Source of the DNA: Vigna angularis | Lineage: Eukaryota > Streptophyta > Magnoliopsida > Fabales > Fabaceae | DNA length: 64,000 nucleotides | Direction of reading: 5' to 3' | Assembly: GCF_016808095.1 (NCBI RefSeq) | Contig: NC_068971.1 | Span: 34,643,631-34,707,630 of the forward strand | In this document: piece after piece, positions 51,358 to 62,990 of the stretch | How positions within the stretch are numbered: position 1 is the first letter of the stretch | Layout of the letters: every line of letters begins with the position of its first letter | Position numbers and translations under genes: made by a program | Notes under the pieces: generated by a model | Told to the model about the DNA's origin: nothing | Database searches by the model: none | What the model saw: the letters and a program-made list of their open reading frames with translations, nothing else

Positions 51358-54300
51358 CAAGGTATTTAGCTTCCTTTACCTTCTAGATTACTAAATCGCT
51401 CTAAAAGACTTAAAATAGTACCAAACGCAAAAAGAAGCTCTATCTACTTCTACGAAGAATAGAAATACGATCAGAGTACATTGTTAGAACAACTTATCAA
51501 CAGATAGTCTTATAAAAGACTCAAACATCATATGCATCACTAATAAACTCCCATGCAAAAGAAGACAAACAAACAAAAAAGATGAGAAAAAAACAAACTT
51601 ACTTTATCTGAGAAATTGATCCGTTCAAATCGAAGAGCTCGCTCCAATGATTAATCATATGATCTCTATTATTTAATCAAACAAACAAAGGACAATAAAT
51701 CCTAGAAAAATTAAAAAACTCTAGAAAAATAATTTCTAAAAATAACGTACTTTAAAATTAAAAAACTGGTTTAAAATTATAAAACTGGCTTATAAGGTAA
51801 CTATTTATATTAAAACTCTTTAATATTAAAATAATCAAATCTCACTATTTTAAATCAATATCACAATTAAAATGTCATTTTCTAAATGTTTACGTAATAT
51901 AAAATATAAATAATCTTTATATACTATTACATACAAATATTATTGAAGTATATTAATAACAATTATACATAAAATAGTTACATAAACAATAGGAACAAAA
52001 AATTATACAATAAAATACGTACCCGAATGACCGTATTATAGGAATTGGTATTTTCTTTATTTATTAGAATTGGTAATTTTACATAAATTAATAAAAAAAT
52101 AAATTTATTATATTAATTTACAATTTTTATAATTTTAAAATATATTTTGTAATATATTTTTTTTAATAATTAATTTTTAAATAAACTATTTATTTTTTAT
52201 TATCATAAAAATTTATTTAAACCAAAATAATTACATATTAAAAATAAAAGTGTTGATACATCAGTCACTCAGTTAAATATAATTTATTCAAACCAAAACA
52301 ATGAAAGGAAAATAAGAAGCTGGAACTAAAATTCGCCAAACCTAAAAATCTTTTCCCTCCTTTCTCTGAATTATGTTTTGTTTTCCCTCCAAAATAGAGT
52401 GACAACATTTCAGTAATTTCTTCTCAATCCTATTTTCTCTATTCCGCGTTTAGTTTGTGTTCAACCCTAGCTCATCCATACACTCAAATCAGGGATCCCT
52501 TCAGCACCCCTTCAGCACCGTTATCGTAGTTATCTCGTTGTGCGGTGGCTAACCAGAGACCAGAGGTTGGTAGACTATTTGCTTCTTCAGTATCTCTACA
52601 GAGTGTCACTGTTTGCTAATGATGACAAGTAGAATGATTTTTTTGTTTTCAGAGATTTGAGATTTAGTTGTTCGTGAATTAATGTTTTGTATTTGTAATA
52701 CATGGTATGGCCTCTCATATTTTAATTGTACAGTTGAGGCTCTGCAGTCATTGTTGTACTCATGTAATGTTGACTCAATTGATCAATCATTTGTGTTTTT
52801 TATTTAATTGCTAAGACATGATTTGTATATTGTGATGGTAATTATAAAAGTAACACATGAATTTTAAACTTACCTTTCTATTCAATTTGTCAAACTGATC
52901 CTAGAGTGAAATTTTTGTCCTTAGATTTTTTTCTTACTCATCTTTCGAAACTAATTCTAAAGAACTTGACTAGGATAAACTCTCAAATCATCTTACTAGG
53001 TTTATGTTTAACTCATTCTTACAAAACTGCACTCGTGTATTATAATTTACCATCTTCTCATCATCTGATGCTTTTATTATTTTGAATTGCAACTGCTGTA
53101 ATGAGACTGAAATTATAGTCTGCATAAGCTATCAAACAGAGTAAGAAAAGCTGCACTAGATGTATAGAGTATTTGGCAAATGATATCATTTAGGTGGCTA
53201 TTAATATATTATATTATATGAGACTTCTCTTGTATGTTGCACAATCATGTACAAAACATAATTTTGATGATTTTAAACAATTTGAATGATTATATATTTG
53301 ACGTTTTAAACAAAAACAACTCTTAAATGAAATATGAGAACAAATAATTTTAATCCTTAAACTCAAAATAACAAAAGTTGAGATCAAAATCCAATAAAAA
53401 GAAAATCATGTATCTTTCTTCTAGACTTGAGCATAATAAAACTAGAAAATCATGTTAACAAAAGTTTATATTATATTTAATAAAACTAGACTGATTATAC
53501 TAAAAACTAATTAAATTATTTTATAGTTCAAGTTAAAGAAATTGAATCTTAATAATTTTAGCACAGTTAACTGATTAATGAGTTAATTATGTTAACTGCG
53601 TGCCTTTCTCAATTAAATTCTTTTTTCTATCAAACCGTCACAGATGCCCTCTTCCTCTCAGCGCTCATTCTTCCTGCCATCTTCCTCGATTAGCTCTCTG
53701 GAACTTCCTCATTGGCTCCTTTCAGATTTTCTTCTATCACCATTGTCACAGATTTTTTGCCGTCATCGAAAGTCAGCTGCCCTCTTCTTACCTGTCGCCG
53801 TCCATCCCTCCTCTCGTCTCCCTCGATTAGCTCTCTGGGATTTCCTCATTGGCTCCATTTTCGCTCCAGCATCAATGGCTTTTGATATCTTTTTCTAGTA
53901 GGAGTTGACTCATCGTTTGCATTGGGTTAGGTTTTCTCAAACTTATGATCTCTACTAGCAGATAATTTTCAATTGGCCAAACCTTTTTCTTTTCTATTAT
54001 TACTTTTAAAGATTTCATCTTTTAAATGAACCAACCTCACTATTTCTGTAGTGTCACATGGTTTGAAATATTGAAGTCCCCTTTTTCTATAAAAATAGGA
54101 TCTTCCATGTTTGAAATGAACCAACCTCACTACTATATAAATAGGATCTTCCATTTATTTGCATTACACTACTATAGCTATTCTTATTTTATAAGTATTG
54201 TTGCTCATAAATTTGATCCTTCTGTTTCTGATGCAAACTCTATTAACCGGTTACAGCTGGCTGAAATTATTAGGGGGCTTAGATTGGAGCTTTGTATTGT

Positions 54301-54655
54301 TCTATTATTTGTTTTCTTTCTCGCTCTGGTGAAGTATCAAGGTTTGAAGTCCCTTTCTGTTGTTGTGTAAAGATTGCTGATTGTTATAGTAGATTTTCTT
54401 TCTTAGAGGGTTTGGTATAAGCGAATTATTTTGACTTTTGCTTACATTGAAACCTAAGCATAAGATGTATTGAAATTCAGGATTCAGTAACTTTCAATTG
54501 TGGAATTTATCCTGAACATAGATAGAAGCAACTATAAATTTCAGTACCTGTTGAGAAATCCAACAGTGGTTGTATAGTGCAGGCCTGTTGCATAGGTTTT
54601 GGTTTTCAAAGCAAAAGTTTATCACAGCTGCATACTCCATGCTGGTTTCACCTTC
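51358..54655. other. AT-rich spacer; possible 5' non-coding exon of PSF2 near 52330-52620
   Basis: No gene recognised. About 52330-52570 is pyrimidine-rich and 5'-UTR-like ('cctcctttctctg', 'caaccctag') and could be a leader exon of PSF2, but no splice pair can be proved. A 36-bp direct repeat ('cctcgattagctctctgg') is at about 53686 and 53820. 'aaccaacctcacta' recurs at about 54029 and 54119. Confidence 0.3.
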
Positions 54656-54659
54656 CTGT

Positions 54660-55470
54660 CCCTAACTCCTTTAACAGAATATGGAGCAGGCAAATAAACA
54701 TAGAAGAGAGGTGGGGTTCCAAGTAGGTGATTTAGTGTACCTTAAGTTGCAACCCTATTGTCTGAAATCGTTGGCTCACAGACCTAATGAGAAGCTCAGG
54801 CCCAAATTTTATTGTCCTTATACAGTCAAGGAACACATACGGGTTGTAGCTTATAATCTGGATCTCCCTGCGCACAGCAGAATTCACCCGGTCTTTCGTG
54901 TCTCCCTCCTCAAGTGTGCTGTCCAACCAACCACTCCAGTTCAACCCCTTCCACCTACACTTACGAAAGATTTGATGTTAGTGGTCTATCTAGTCTAGTG
55001 GTCTATCTAGTGGAGCTGCTCGACGTTTGCACTTCTCCAACGGGAGATTTGGAAGTTTTACTTAAATGGTAACATCTCCCATCCGTTGAAAATAGTTGGA
55101 AAGATGCTACAACCATCAATACGGAATTTCTTACTTTTCACCTTGAGGACAAGGTGAAACTTCATGGAGGGAGTATTGATAGGTTTAGGGGGAAGGTTTA
55201 TGTAAGAAGAAATAAGGGGGATAGACAGTTATAACTGTCTGGGGGTTAAGCTATTGTAAACAAACTATTATATATAGTTTGGACAGGGTTGTTTTCTTCA
55301 GTTTTTTCAGTGTTGTTTAGACAAAAGGGAAGTGAGAGACAGGTTCTCTCAAAAGACCTGGTGTTGTGTGTGCTTGTTATACTTTCTGGGTAGACCAAAC
55401 TGTCTGGTCTCTTTACAAGATCATCCCTTGGAGTTCTTTGGGGACATAACAAAGTCCGGGTACCTATTAC
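54660..55470 (+). mobile_element. Ty3/gypsy 3' end: integrase C-terminus, chromodomain relic and LTR
   Basis: From 54681: KHRREVGFQVGDLVYLKLQP, LDLPAHSRIHPVFRVSLLK (integrase C-terminal GPY/F region), then a frame-broken chromodomain-like part and FHLEDKV-like codons ending in a polypurine stretch (catggagggag). The LTR starts TGATAGG at 55177; its end is probably near 55470. No 5' LTR, Gag or RT was seen, so this is a truncated copy related to the chromovirus in intron 4. Confidence 0.75.
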
Positions 55471-55863
55471 ACACACTTTTATTCGTTCTTTTTGTTGGCT
55501 TGTTAATCCGATCTAGTCATCCACTTCTAATTCAATTGACACCAAACAATTAAAAATTATCAAATTTTCATTATGTAGTTGCAACAAAATAAAATAAGCT
55601 ATTTAATTCTTTTGCAATTTCATATGCATTCTTCCCATTCATCCACGATTATATTCTCATACTTTTTGCCCATTTTAGTCATTCTCATATACAGTTATGG
55701 ATATCATAACACAATGTATTATAATTTTGTTAGGTTCTCTTGATCTTGTTTTTGGTCCTGCTTTAAGACCTATGTGATAGTGTGTGAAAACATGATAGGA
55801 GGATGGACAAAAGAGGTTATTTGATTTAGTTTTAGTTGAGTTTTGTTCTAACTCTGCATTTAC

Positions 55864-56034
55864 AATCTTAATCTAAGGTTGAGAATTGTATTCTTTGGCT
55901 TTGTTTTCCAAATTCAAGTTTTGTTTCTTAGCTTTCTAGTACAAGAGATGGAGAAAAAGAAGCAAAACAAGAAAAAAAGCTTGAATTTGGGAAACAAAAC
56001 CAAAGAATGCAATTTTCACCCTTAGATTAAGATT
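55864..56034. repeat. Long near-perfect hairpin (foldback/MITE or MIR-like)
   Basis: Arms of about 57 nt (55864-55920 and about 55976-56034) are inverted copies with roughly six mismatches, separated by an A/G-rich loop of about 55 nt that also pairs partly. It lies about 295 bp before the PSF2 start codon. No coding content. A MITE is most likely; a small-RNA precursor is possible. Confidence 0.75.
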
Positions 56035-56328
56035 ATAAAAAAGGAGTCAGATCATAACTCAACTTGGTAACACTGCCTCAAATTCTGTGGTAAAAAGACT
56101 TTGATAATGAGGTAAAGGGCGTGCATCAGTACTTAAAATTCTGCCCCATTTGTTCGTCTGTTTATTTTAAATCAATTTTGCAGTAGATAATGATATACTA
56201 CTGAAGTTGTTGATTTTGCAGTACGCTGGATTGTTAACAGGGGTCTTTTGTCTGTAGATTTTCATCTGGATACAAGTAAAACAAATATATTAGATCCATT
56301 AGGTGGTGTTCAAATTGAAAGAGACAAG

Positions 56329-59300
56329 ATGGCTGGCCAATCAAACCATGAGCTTTCACTGTTTTCAGCAGAGGAGGTATGCTATTTGTGCTGGAAAATC
56401 TTTTTTTAGTTTACATTGTTTAAAATCTTAATATATATGATCATTTTGTCTGGCACTCAGCTTGAGTTCATTGCTGAGGATGAGATCGTGGACATTGTGC
56501 CCAATCTAAAAATGGGACCTCTCAATTTCATTTGTGTAAGCAAGAATTCAAACACCCAAAACTGGTTCTATTTTGCAGATCTATACACTTTACATTTCTT
56601 ATTTGTTAACAATGACAGGGAGATTTTGGCCCATTTACGCCTCAGATTGTTACTCAAGTACCGCTGTGGTTGGCCATTGCTCTCAAGAAGAGAGGCAAGT
56701 GCTCCATTCGGCCTCCCCAGTGGATGTCCGTAGGTGAGCTTCCTTTCTTTATTATTCCTCCTTCTCTTCTCTCATCCCTAGACTCCTCCCAACAATCTAA
56801 CAATAACAACGATAATGCATTAACTGTGAACATATTCATAGGTTAGAGGTGCTGTTGCGAAAGAAATTTGAAGAATGTTTTCGTAATGTGTTTTTGTTTC
56901 AAGTACTTCATGCTAGTTTTTTTTCTTTCTTTTTATGTTTCATTCTGTATTCATCAAAACGGAAAGTTTGTTTGTCATGCTATTTTGGGTCCTTTTAACT
57001 CTTGATATTCACTTTATGGTGTTAGAAATGTTATTTGATTATGATAAAGATATAACTGAACTTTTCTGGTGAGCTTTCTTTCTGGCTAGTGTTATTTTTT
57101 ATTATGGATGATTTCTCGACAAGTACTGTTTGCTCACGCATTTCCTGCTGAGCTGAGTACTGTTTGCTATAGACATCTTTCTGGTTAATACTATCAACTA
57201 AGTTTTCAGTTGGTACTGTTCACCATGGATGTTTCTCTGGCCAGAATTGTTTAGAACCCACATTTTTCTAGTGAGTTTCTTTTTCAAGCCAGTGTTATTG
57301 TTTGCTAATGTTTTCGGATAAGTACTATCCACTACTGACGTTTTGTCTAAGTATTTTTTCTTTCGGTAAGCTATTTCTGGCCAACAACCACCACAGACTG
57401 AGTACATTTTCCTGATCCCTTCGTGACATGTGACCGTTTTTAACATGCTTGATTCATAATACATACCTTTCAGTTGGAGAAAGTGTTAAATTATCGTTTG
57501 AAAGACATGATTTGATTATATTAAATAGGATGTTATAGAAAAATATCTTACTAATTCATATGGTTAGATATTATTTTATGGCTTATTTTTTTATCTCTCA
57601 TTTATTATATATAATAATTCTCACGCATTATAAAATATTATACAACGCACAAAATTCATTAATTTTTTTCTTGCTTTCTCTTTTATCTGAACATATCATC
57701 TTCCACCATTTGTTTTGTCACTAATTATTTCATCAATGTGAATGTGCTAGGTTTCTTGGCAGCAAGAAACCCAGGACACACTCAGGTTAGCACACCAACA
57801 CACACAACACTCAATCTCACAAGGGAACATACTGTATTATTATTCTTGTAAAAAAGAACAGCATCCAAGGGAGCAATTCTCGCCTCACACAGGATGTAAT
57901 ACTCCTGTCAAAGCAAAGATACAAAACAGAAGTGTCCTGCCTAAGACACTCCTCCCCCCTTATATAGCCAAACCCTTACACAAAACACATAATAGCCAAC
58001 CGCCTAACTGCCCTCCTAATCCTCCTAACAACTATGTCCTTATCTCAAACTCCTCAGGTGTCACCACTTTCTTGGTCAGTGCAGGGTCTCCTCTAATCAG
58101 CACCTCCCTTTCGCCCTAACCAAAACTCATAGTTAAGTTTTTCCAGTTGATCTTAACTTCCCCTAGTAAGGCCAGCCATGTTACTCCCAGAATTAGATCC
58201 ACACCTTCCAGCTCAAACAAGTAGAATCTCTTCTTCACCTCCAAACCTTCCATCAATAAAGGGATGTCGCGACAACATCTACTAGTTGTCTTCTTATGTC
58301 CATCACCCAAGCAGACTTTGTAGGGAGGGGTTTCCTCTACTACCAGGCCTAATTCGGCCACTAGTTTAGCCGAAATAAAATTGCGGTTGGCACTACTATC
58401 AATTAACACTAGTACTTGTTTCCCTTTCACCCATCCTTGTAATTTCATAGTATTGGATTGTGTCAAGCCCCCTGCTGAAAAAACCGAGAGTTCCATTTGC
58501 CTCTACTTCATTTCTTCCTCCTCTTCCCCTTCACCTTCCTCCTCATCTTCAACCATGATCAGTATCCTCATTTTTTTTTGGATGCCTATGGCCTGAGCTG
58601 TAGGGGCCCCTATAGTGGAAACGTCTCCCTTCTCTTCTTTGGATATATTCTGGGTAAGGCAGATTCCTTATCCCTTGTTCCTATTTTCTCTTGCAGTGTT
58701 CCCTCCAATCTTGGAACCCACTATGGTGTTGGCCCCATCTTTCCTTGCGGTGCTTATGTAGCTAAAGGTACCCTGACCACTTTTGGCCCCTTTAAACGTT
58801 TCGGTTCTGGAAATGACACCAATTCCTCCTTGATACCTTCCAGAAGATTGACTTTCTATTAGCCACTCCTCCCCATCCTTGGCTATCTCCATAGCCCTTA
58901 ACAACTCCCTAGGATTATGGGGCCTGATTTGGCTCCTAATATCATTCTTCAAACCCGCAAAGAAGTACCCCAGTAATTGTTCCTCTAGCAACTTAGTGGT
59001 TTGAGATACTAACATTTCAAATTCCTAGATGTATTCTTCCACTGCCCCCCCTTTGTCTTATAGCAGCCAGCTTTTCAAAAACAGATCATTTGTCTCTTCC
59101 TCCAAACCTCCTAATCAAGGCTTCTGTCAGTTCCTCCCAAGAAGGGTTCTTGGTCTTCTTTTTCCAAAATCTTAACCAATGATTGGCTCTCCCCTTAATG
59201 CTAATGAAGGCCAGTCTCATCTTCTCCCTGGCTGAAACATTTTGCACTTCAAAGAACTTTTCAGCTCTTGATATCCACCCCACCGGATCTACTCCCCTCA

Positions 59301-61535
59301 AAGGTAGGTAATTCTACTCTTTTCATCCAACCCTTTTGTATTTCCCCCTTTTCTTCCTCCATATCCTCTTCAGGTTCTTCCTTCCTTCCTATTCTTTCCC
59401 CATTAACTGACCCTTGACTGCCCTTAGAACTCCTATCCTGGTTCTTTGATTTCAGCATAAGAACTTTTATCATATTTTTAAGTTCTTTATCATTTTCCCT
59501 GGTATCTTCCTTGAGATTATCTATGGCTCTCCCTTGTTCGCTGACCGGCCTCCCCAATGTACTGATTCTCCCCTCCATGTTCCTCCTTTTTTTGTAATCC
59601 GGCAGGTTGGACCAATTGATAGGTTTCACGACACACTCATGTTAGCACACCAACACAACACTCAGTCTCACAAGGGAACAAACTGTATTATTATTCTTGT
59701 AACAAAGAATGATGTCTGTAAGCATCCAAGGGAGTATTTCTCCCCTCACACAGGATGTAATACTCCTGTCAAAACAAAGATACAAAACAGATGCGTCCTG
59801 TCTAAGACACTCCTCCCCCCTTATATAGCCAACCCCTTACATGAAACACATAACAACCAACTGCCTAACTGCCCTCCTCACCGTCCTAACAACTATGTCC
59901 TGTTTTTTATTTCCTTTCTCCTTACATAAACTCTCAAGGTCCTATCAGAATGATTTCTTTCTTTTTTATTTTTCCTTTCTCATACTGGTTAATCAATATG
60001 TAGAGGACATAGTACTGTTTCTTCTTTTTTTGTGTAGGTTAAAAAAATCATGTGAATATTATAGTTGTGTTCTGGTTAAACAGTAAATGATGCAAGAAAT
60101 ATAGATCTAATATTTTCCAATCCAATACATTTGTTTGTGACTAGAGAAGTTGAGTAAAGTTTTGGAGGAAGAGCGAGACTCTCAAGAGATGTCAGATCAA
60201 TTGCCATTTCATTATGTGGAAATCTCAAGACTTCTTTTTGATCAGTAAGTTTAGGGACACTAATCTTGGTTCTGTTAGATGCTGTTATTTTACTATTCCA
60301 GCTTACCTTTTCTTCATTAAATTTTCAGGGCACGTGATAACATTCCCGATTTATATATGGTGAGATCCTTAATAGAAGATATAAGAAATGTAAGGTTTCA
60401 TAAAGTTGAAACCAACTTGGAAGAATTTAATGGTCGTACAATTGCTGTTAAGGTAATATTTATAGCAGGATCATGCTTTTTTAGCAAGGATTTGATTATA
60501 TGTACTGATGTATCAGTGATTTTCTATTAAATAGGATTTTTCTAACATACAATCATATATATGCTTCCTCTCATTTAAATTTAAACTTTCACAAGTCCTT
60601 GTTGGAAGGTAATACAACCATTCTCTATAAAAGTAGTTGAGCCACAAGTTATAAGATCTTCTCATCTCATTTGTGCTTCCGCTGCCAATGTTGTTATAAA
60701 TAGGGTCTCCATATAGCTAAATTTAAGGGAAAACAAGTGAAAGATTTGAATATAACAAATTCTTTAGCAATTGCACAGTCCGACAATTAAAATCTTCTGA
60801 ATCCAGGATATGTTTTGTAGTTTGAATCTGAAGTCTATTTTTTTTATGCTTATCTCTTGCATCATGTCCTGACATTTGTAAATTTAAAAGTCGCCAAAGA
60901 AGACAATTTTACCTTTATACCACAGGACATAGCTCATATCGAATACTTGCATTTGACTATAGAAACTCAATTATACAATTATTGAGATTAGGAGTGAAGA
61001 AGGTTTGGGATGTTGGTTTTGTTACACTTCATTTTTAATAATTGCTTTGAGAATTGGATGCCTATGTCATTATTCCTCTCTTTGAAGCTTTTACTGTTTA
61101 GATAAGGTAAAGAAAATATAGTTGGAGAAAATAGGCCGTTAGTCTCATTACATGTCTATTTATGTCTTTGACGAGCACCTCATAATTCTGTGCATACTGC
61201 AGATAAAAAATTTGTCTGCAATGGAAGTGAATATTGTTCGTCCATTTATTGGAAGAGCTTTACAAGCATTTTATACGCATGATAGTCCAGAGTTGATACC
61301 AGACCCTGAGAGAGTTTCTGATAGAAGACCCCAAGCTGTCAACAATGCTCCCAGAGTACGTTTCCCTTGCATTCATTATATAGTTTTTGTTTATGCTTCA
61401 GATGATAAAGAAATTTATGTGAAGGTTTTTTTTTTATGAATTAAAAAATGAACATCACATGCATTATCTTCATTTAAAAGGAAATGGTTTTCATGCAATG
61501 AATATTTGTTTTTGCAGAGACCATTACGACGATAG
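56329..61535 (+). CDS. PSF2: GINS complex subunit PSF2 (DNA replication)
   Basis: PSF2 is one of four GINS subunits; with Cdc45 and MCM2-7 it forms the CMG replicative helicase in the nucleus. Exons: 56329-56376, 56461-56535, 56619-56733, 60145-60244, 60329-60452, 61203-61355, 61518-61535. All junctions are GT-AG and frame-consistent; 633 nt gives 210 aa, near the usual length for plant PSF2. Family landmarks: start [115 protein letters not shown]; end RRPLRR. The N-terminal beta-rich B domain is about 1-60 and the helical A domain about 65-180. Intron 3 (3.4 kb) holds a gypsy deletion derivative, antisense. I see no missing conserved block. Confidence 0.95.
57745..59947 (-). mobile_element. 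Ty3/gypsy internal-deletion derivative in PSF2 intron 3
   Basis: Flanked by the target duplication gaatg (57740-57744 and 59948-59952). The right (5') LTR is 59617-59947 (331 bp, TGATAGG...CCTATCA); the left LTR, about 57745-58035, is truncated at its inner end. The minus-strand PBS at 59597-59614 is tRNA-Tyr-like. The interior has only gag and protease: RT, RNase H, integrase, chromodomain, polypurine tract and the inner LTR end are lost at one junction near 58036. Total length is 2203 bp. Confidence 0.88.
58116..59629 (-). pseudogene. Gag-protease remnant of the PSF2-intron gypsy element
   Basis: Minus-strand Gag starts [17 protein letters not shown] at 59629 and continues [34 protein letters not shown] and [20 protein letters not shown], with frameshifts near 59290 and 59050. 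The protease reads [12 protein letters not shown] where the family has D-S-G-A, so the catalytic motif is altered. It ends with [22 protein letters not shown] codons (about 58116) and then the deletion junction. Confidence 0.8.
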
Positions 61536-62805
61536 TTATTATCTATCACATTGGCAAGCTTTAAAGGTGCATATGTCGTGAGATTTGCTTCTCAATTTGT
61601 TCGCATAATTATTTGTTAAGAATAGGAAAAAACACTTGGGAATTTACATGATTATGCAAATGTATCTGAATGTAGTTAATTTTATTTGTAGAATTAAGTA
61701 TTTAATGTTGTCTAGTTGACACTCCAAATTGTTTAGTTAACCTTGACAATAAACACCACATTTAAATTATGAAAACAATGTTATTATAAAATAACATCAC
61801 CCCAAGATCAAAGCAATTTAAATATTTGTTCTCACTTTGCACTGAAATATTAATTTATGCATATAAAATTAATGATAGTGTATAGAAATATTTATATTTA
61901 TTTATTATATTATAAATGATAAATAAATCTTTTATAAAAAATTTTAAACAATTTTTATTTCAAAATATTTCTAATATGTTTATACTATAAGTTTTTAAAA
62001 GTAAAACGTTTCAAATTTGTATATTAAATCTAGATGAACGTTAGTTCCTTCAATTATCATGATTTTACTATTTTTTAAATTAAAATTTAACAAAATGACT
62101 CTTATAGATCGTAAGCATGTATAAAAATTATCTTTTTATTTAGAATATATATTTTATAATTTAGTTTTAATTATATTTGAAATTAAAAATAATTATCAAA
62201 GTGTAATAGCCCAAAAAAATATAGATCTAATAATATTTTATAAGTTATTCCAAATACAAAACTAACCTAGCTCTAATCAAGAAACATGCATGATATATAC
62301 TTTGATACAAAAGTTTATAAAAAATGAGTACATTTTGGCTCTAAAGTCTAAAACATGATAAAATTACATTATTACACACATTATATATACAGAGAGAATC
62401 GGAGTTAATTACATCCAACCTCCTACTAGAAGATTTAGCCATGATGATTTGAATTTAAACTCTAAGACTCTGTTCACTTTGTTCACTTGGAGTGATTGGG
62501 GGAGATGATTTGGGAAGAGTGATTGAGGGGATTTGAGGATAAATATTTTTGTGTTTATTTGAGTGGATTTGAGAGTGGATATAGAGGTAATGTTTGTGAG
62601 AATTAGTGTAAGATTTGATTGATGTGACAGTTTTAAAAAATTTGTTTAATTAGTAAAAATTAAAGATTATCAAAATGCTACTAGTTATTAAAGTAATATA
62701 AAATGATAACTGTTAATGTTATATTTAATTGTAAAAATGTTTATAAAGACTAAAAAATTAAAAATGATTATTAAAAAGTAAAAAAATTATAATTTAGTAA
62801 AATAA
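61536..62805. other. PSF2 3' flank, AT-rich
   Basis: About 100-300 bp after the stop should be 3' UTR. At about 62463-62640 a G/T-rich block ('ctctgttcactt', 'ggagtgattggggg', 'gagtggatttgagag') resembles one end of a legume MITE, but I could not place the other end. Nothing else recognised. Confidence 0.35.
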
Positions 62806-62990
62806 ATTTGTTTTATTATTATTTTTATTTTTATTATCATTATTTATTATTATTATTATTACTATTATTTTTTTTGTTATTATTACTATTCTTTTGTTAT
62901 TATTATTATTTGTTATTATTATTATTATTTATTATTATTATTATCATCATCATTATTATTATTATTAGGATTATTATTATTAGTACTAGG
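62806..62990. repeat. Imperfect (TTA)n microsatellite
   Basis: About 185 bp of TTA/TTATTT repeats with occasional TTACTA, CATCAT and poly-T. The frame through it is a repeat artefact. Confidence 0.93.
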
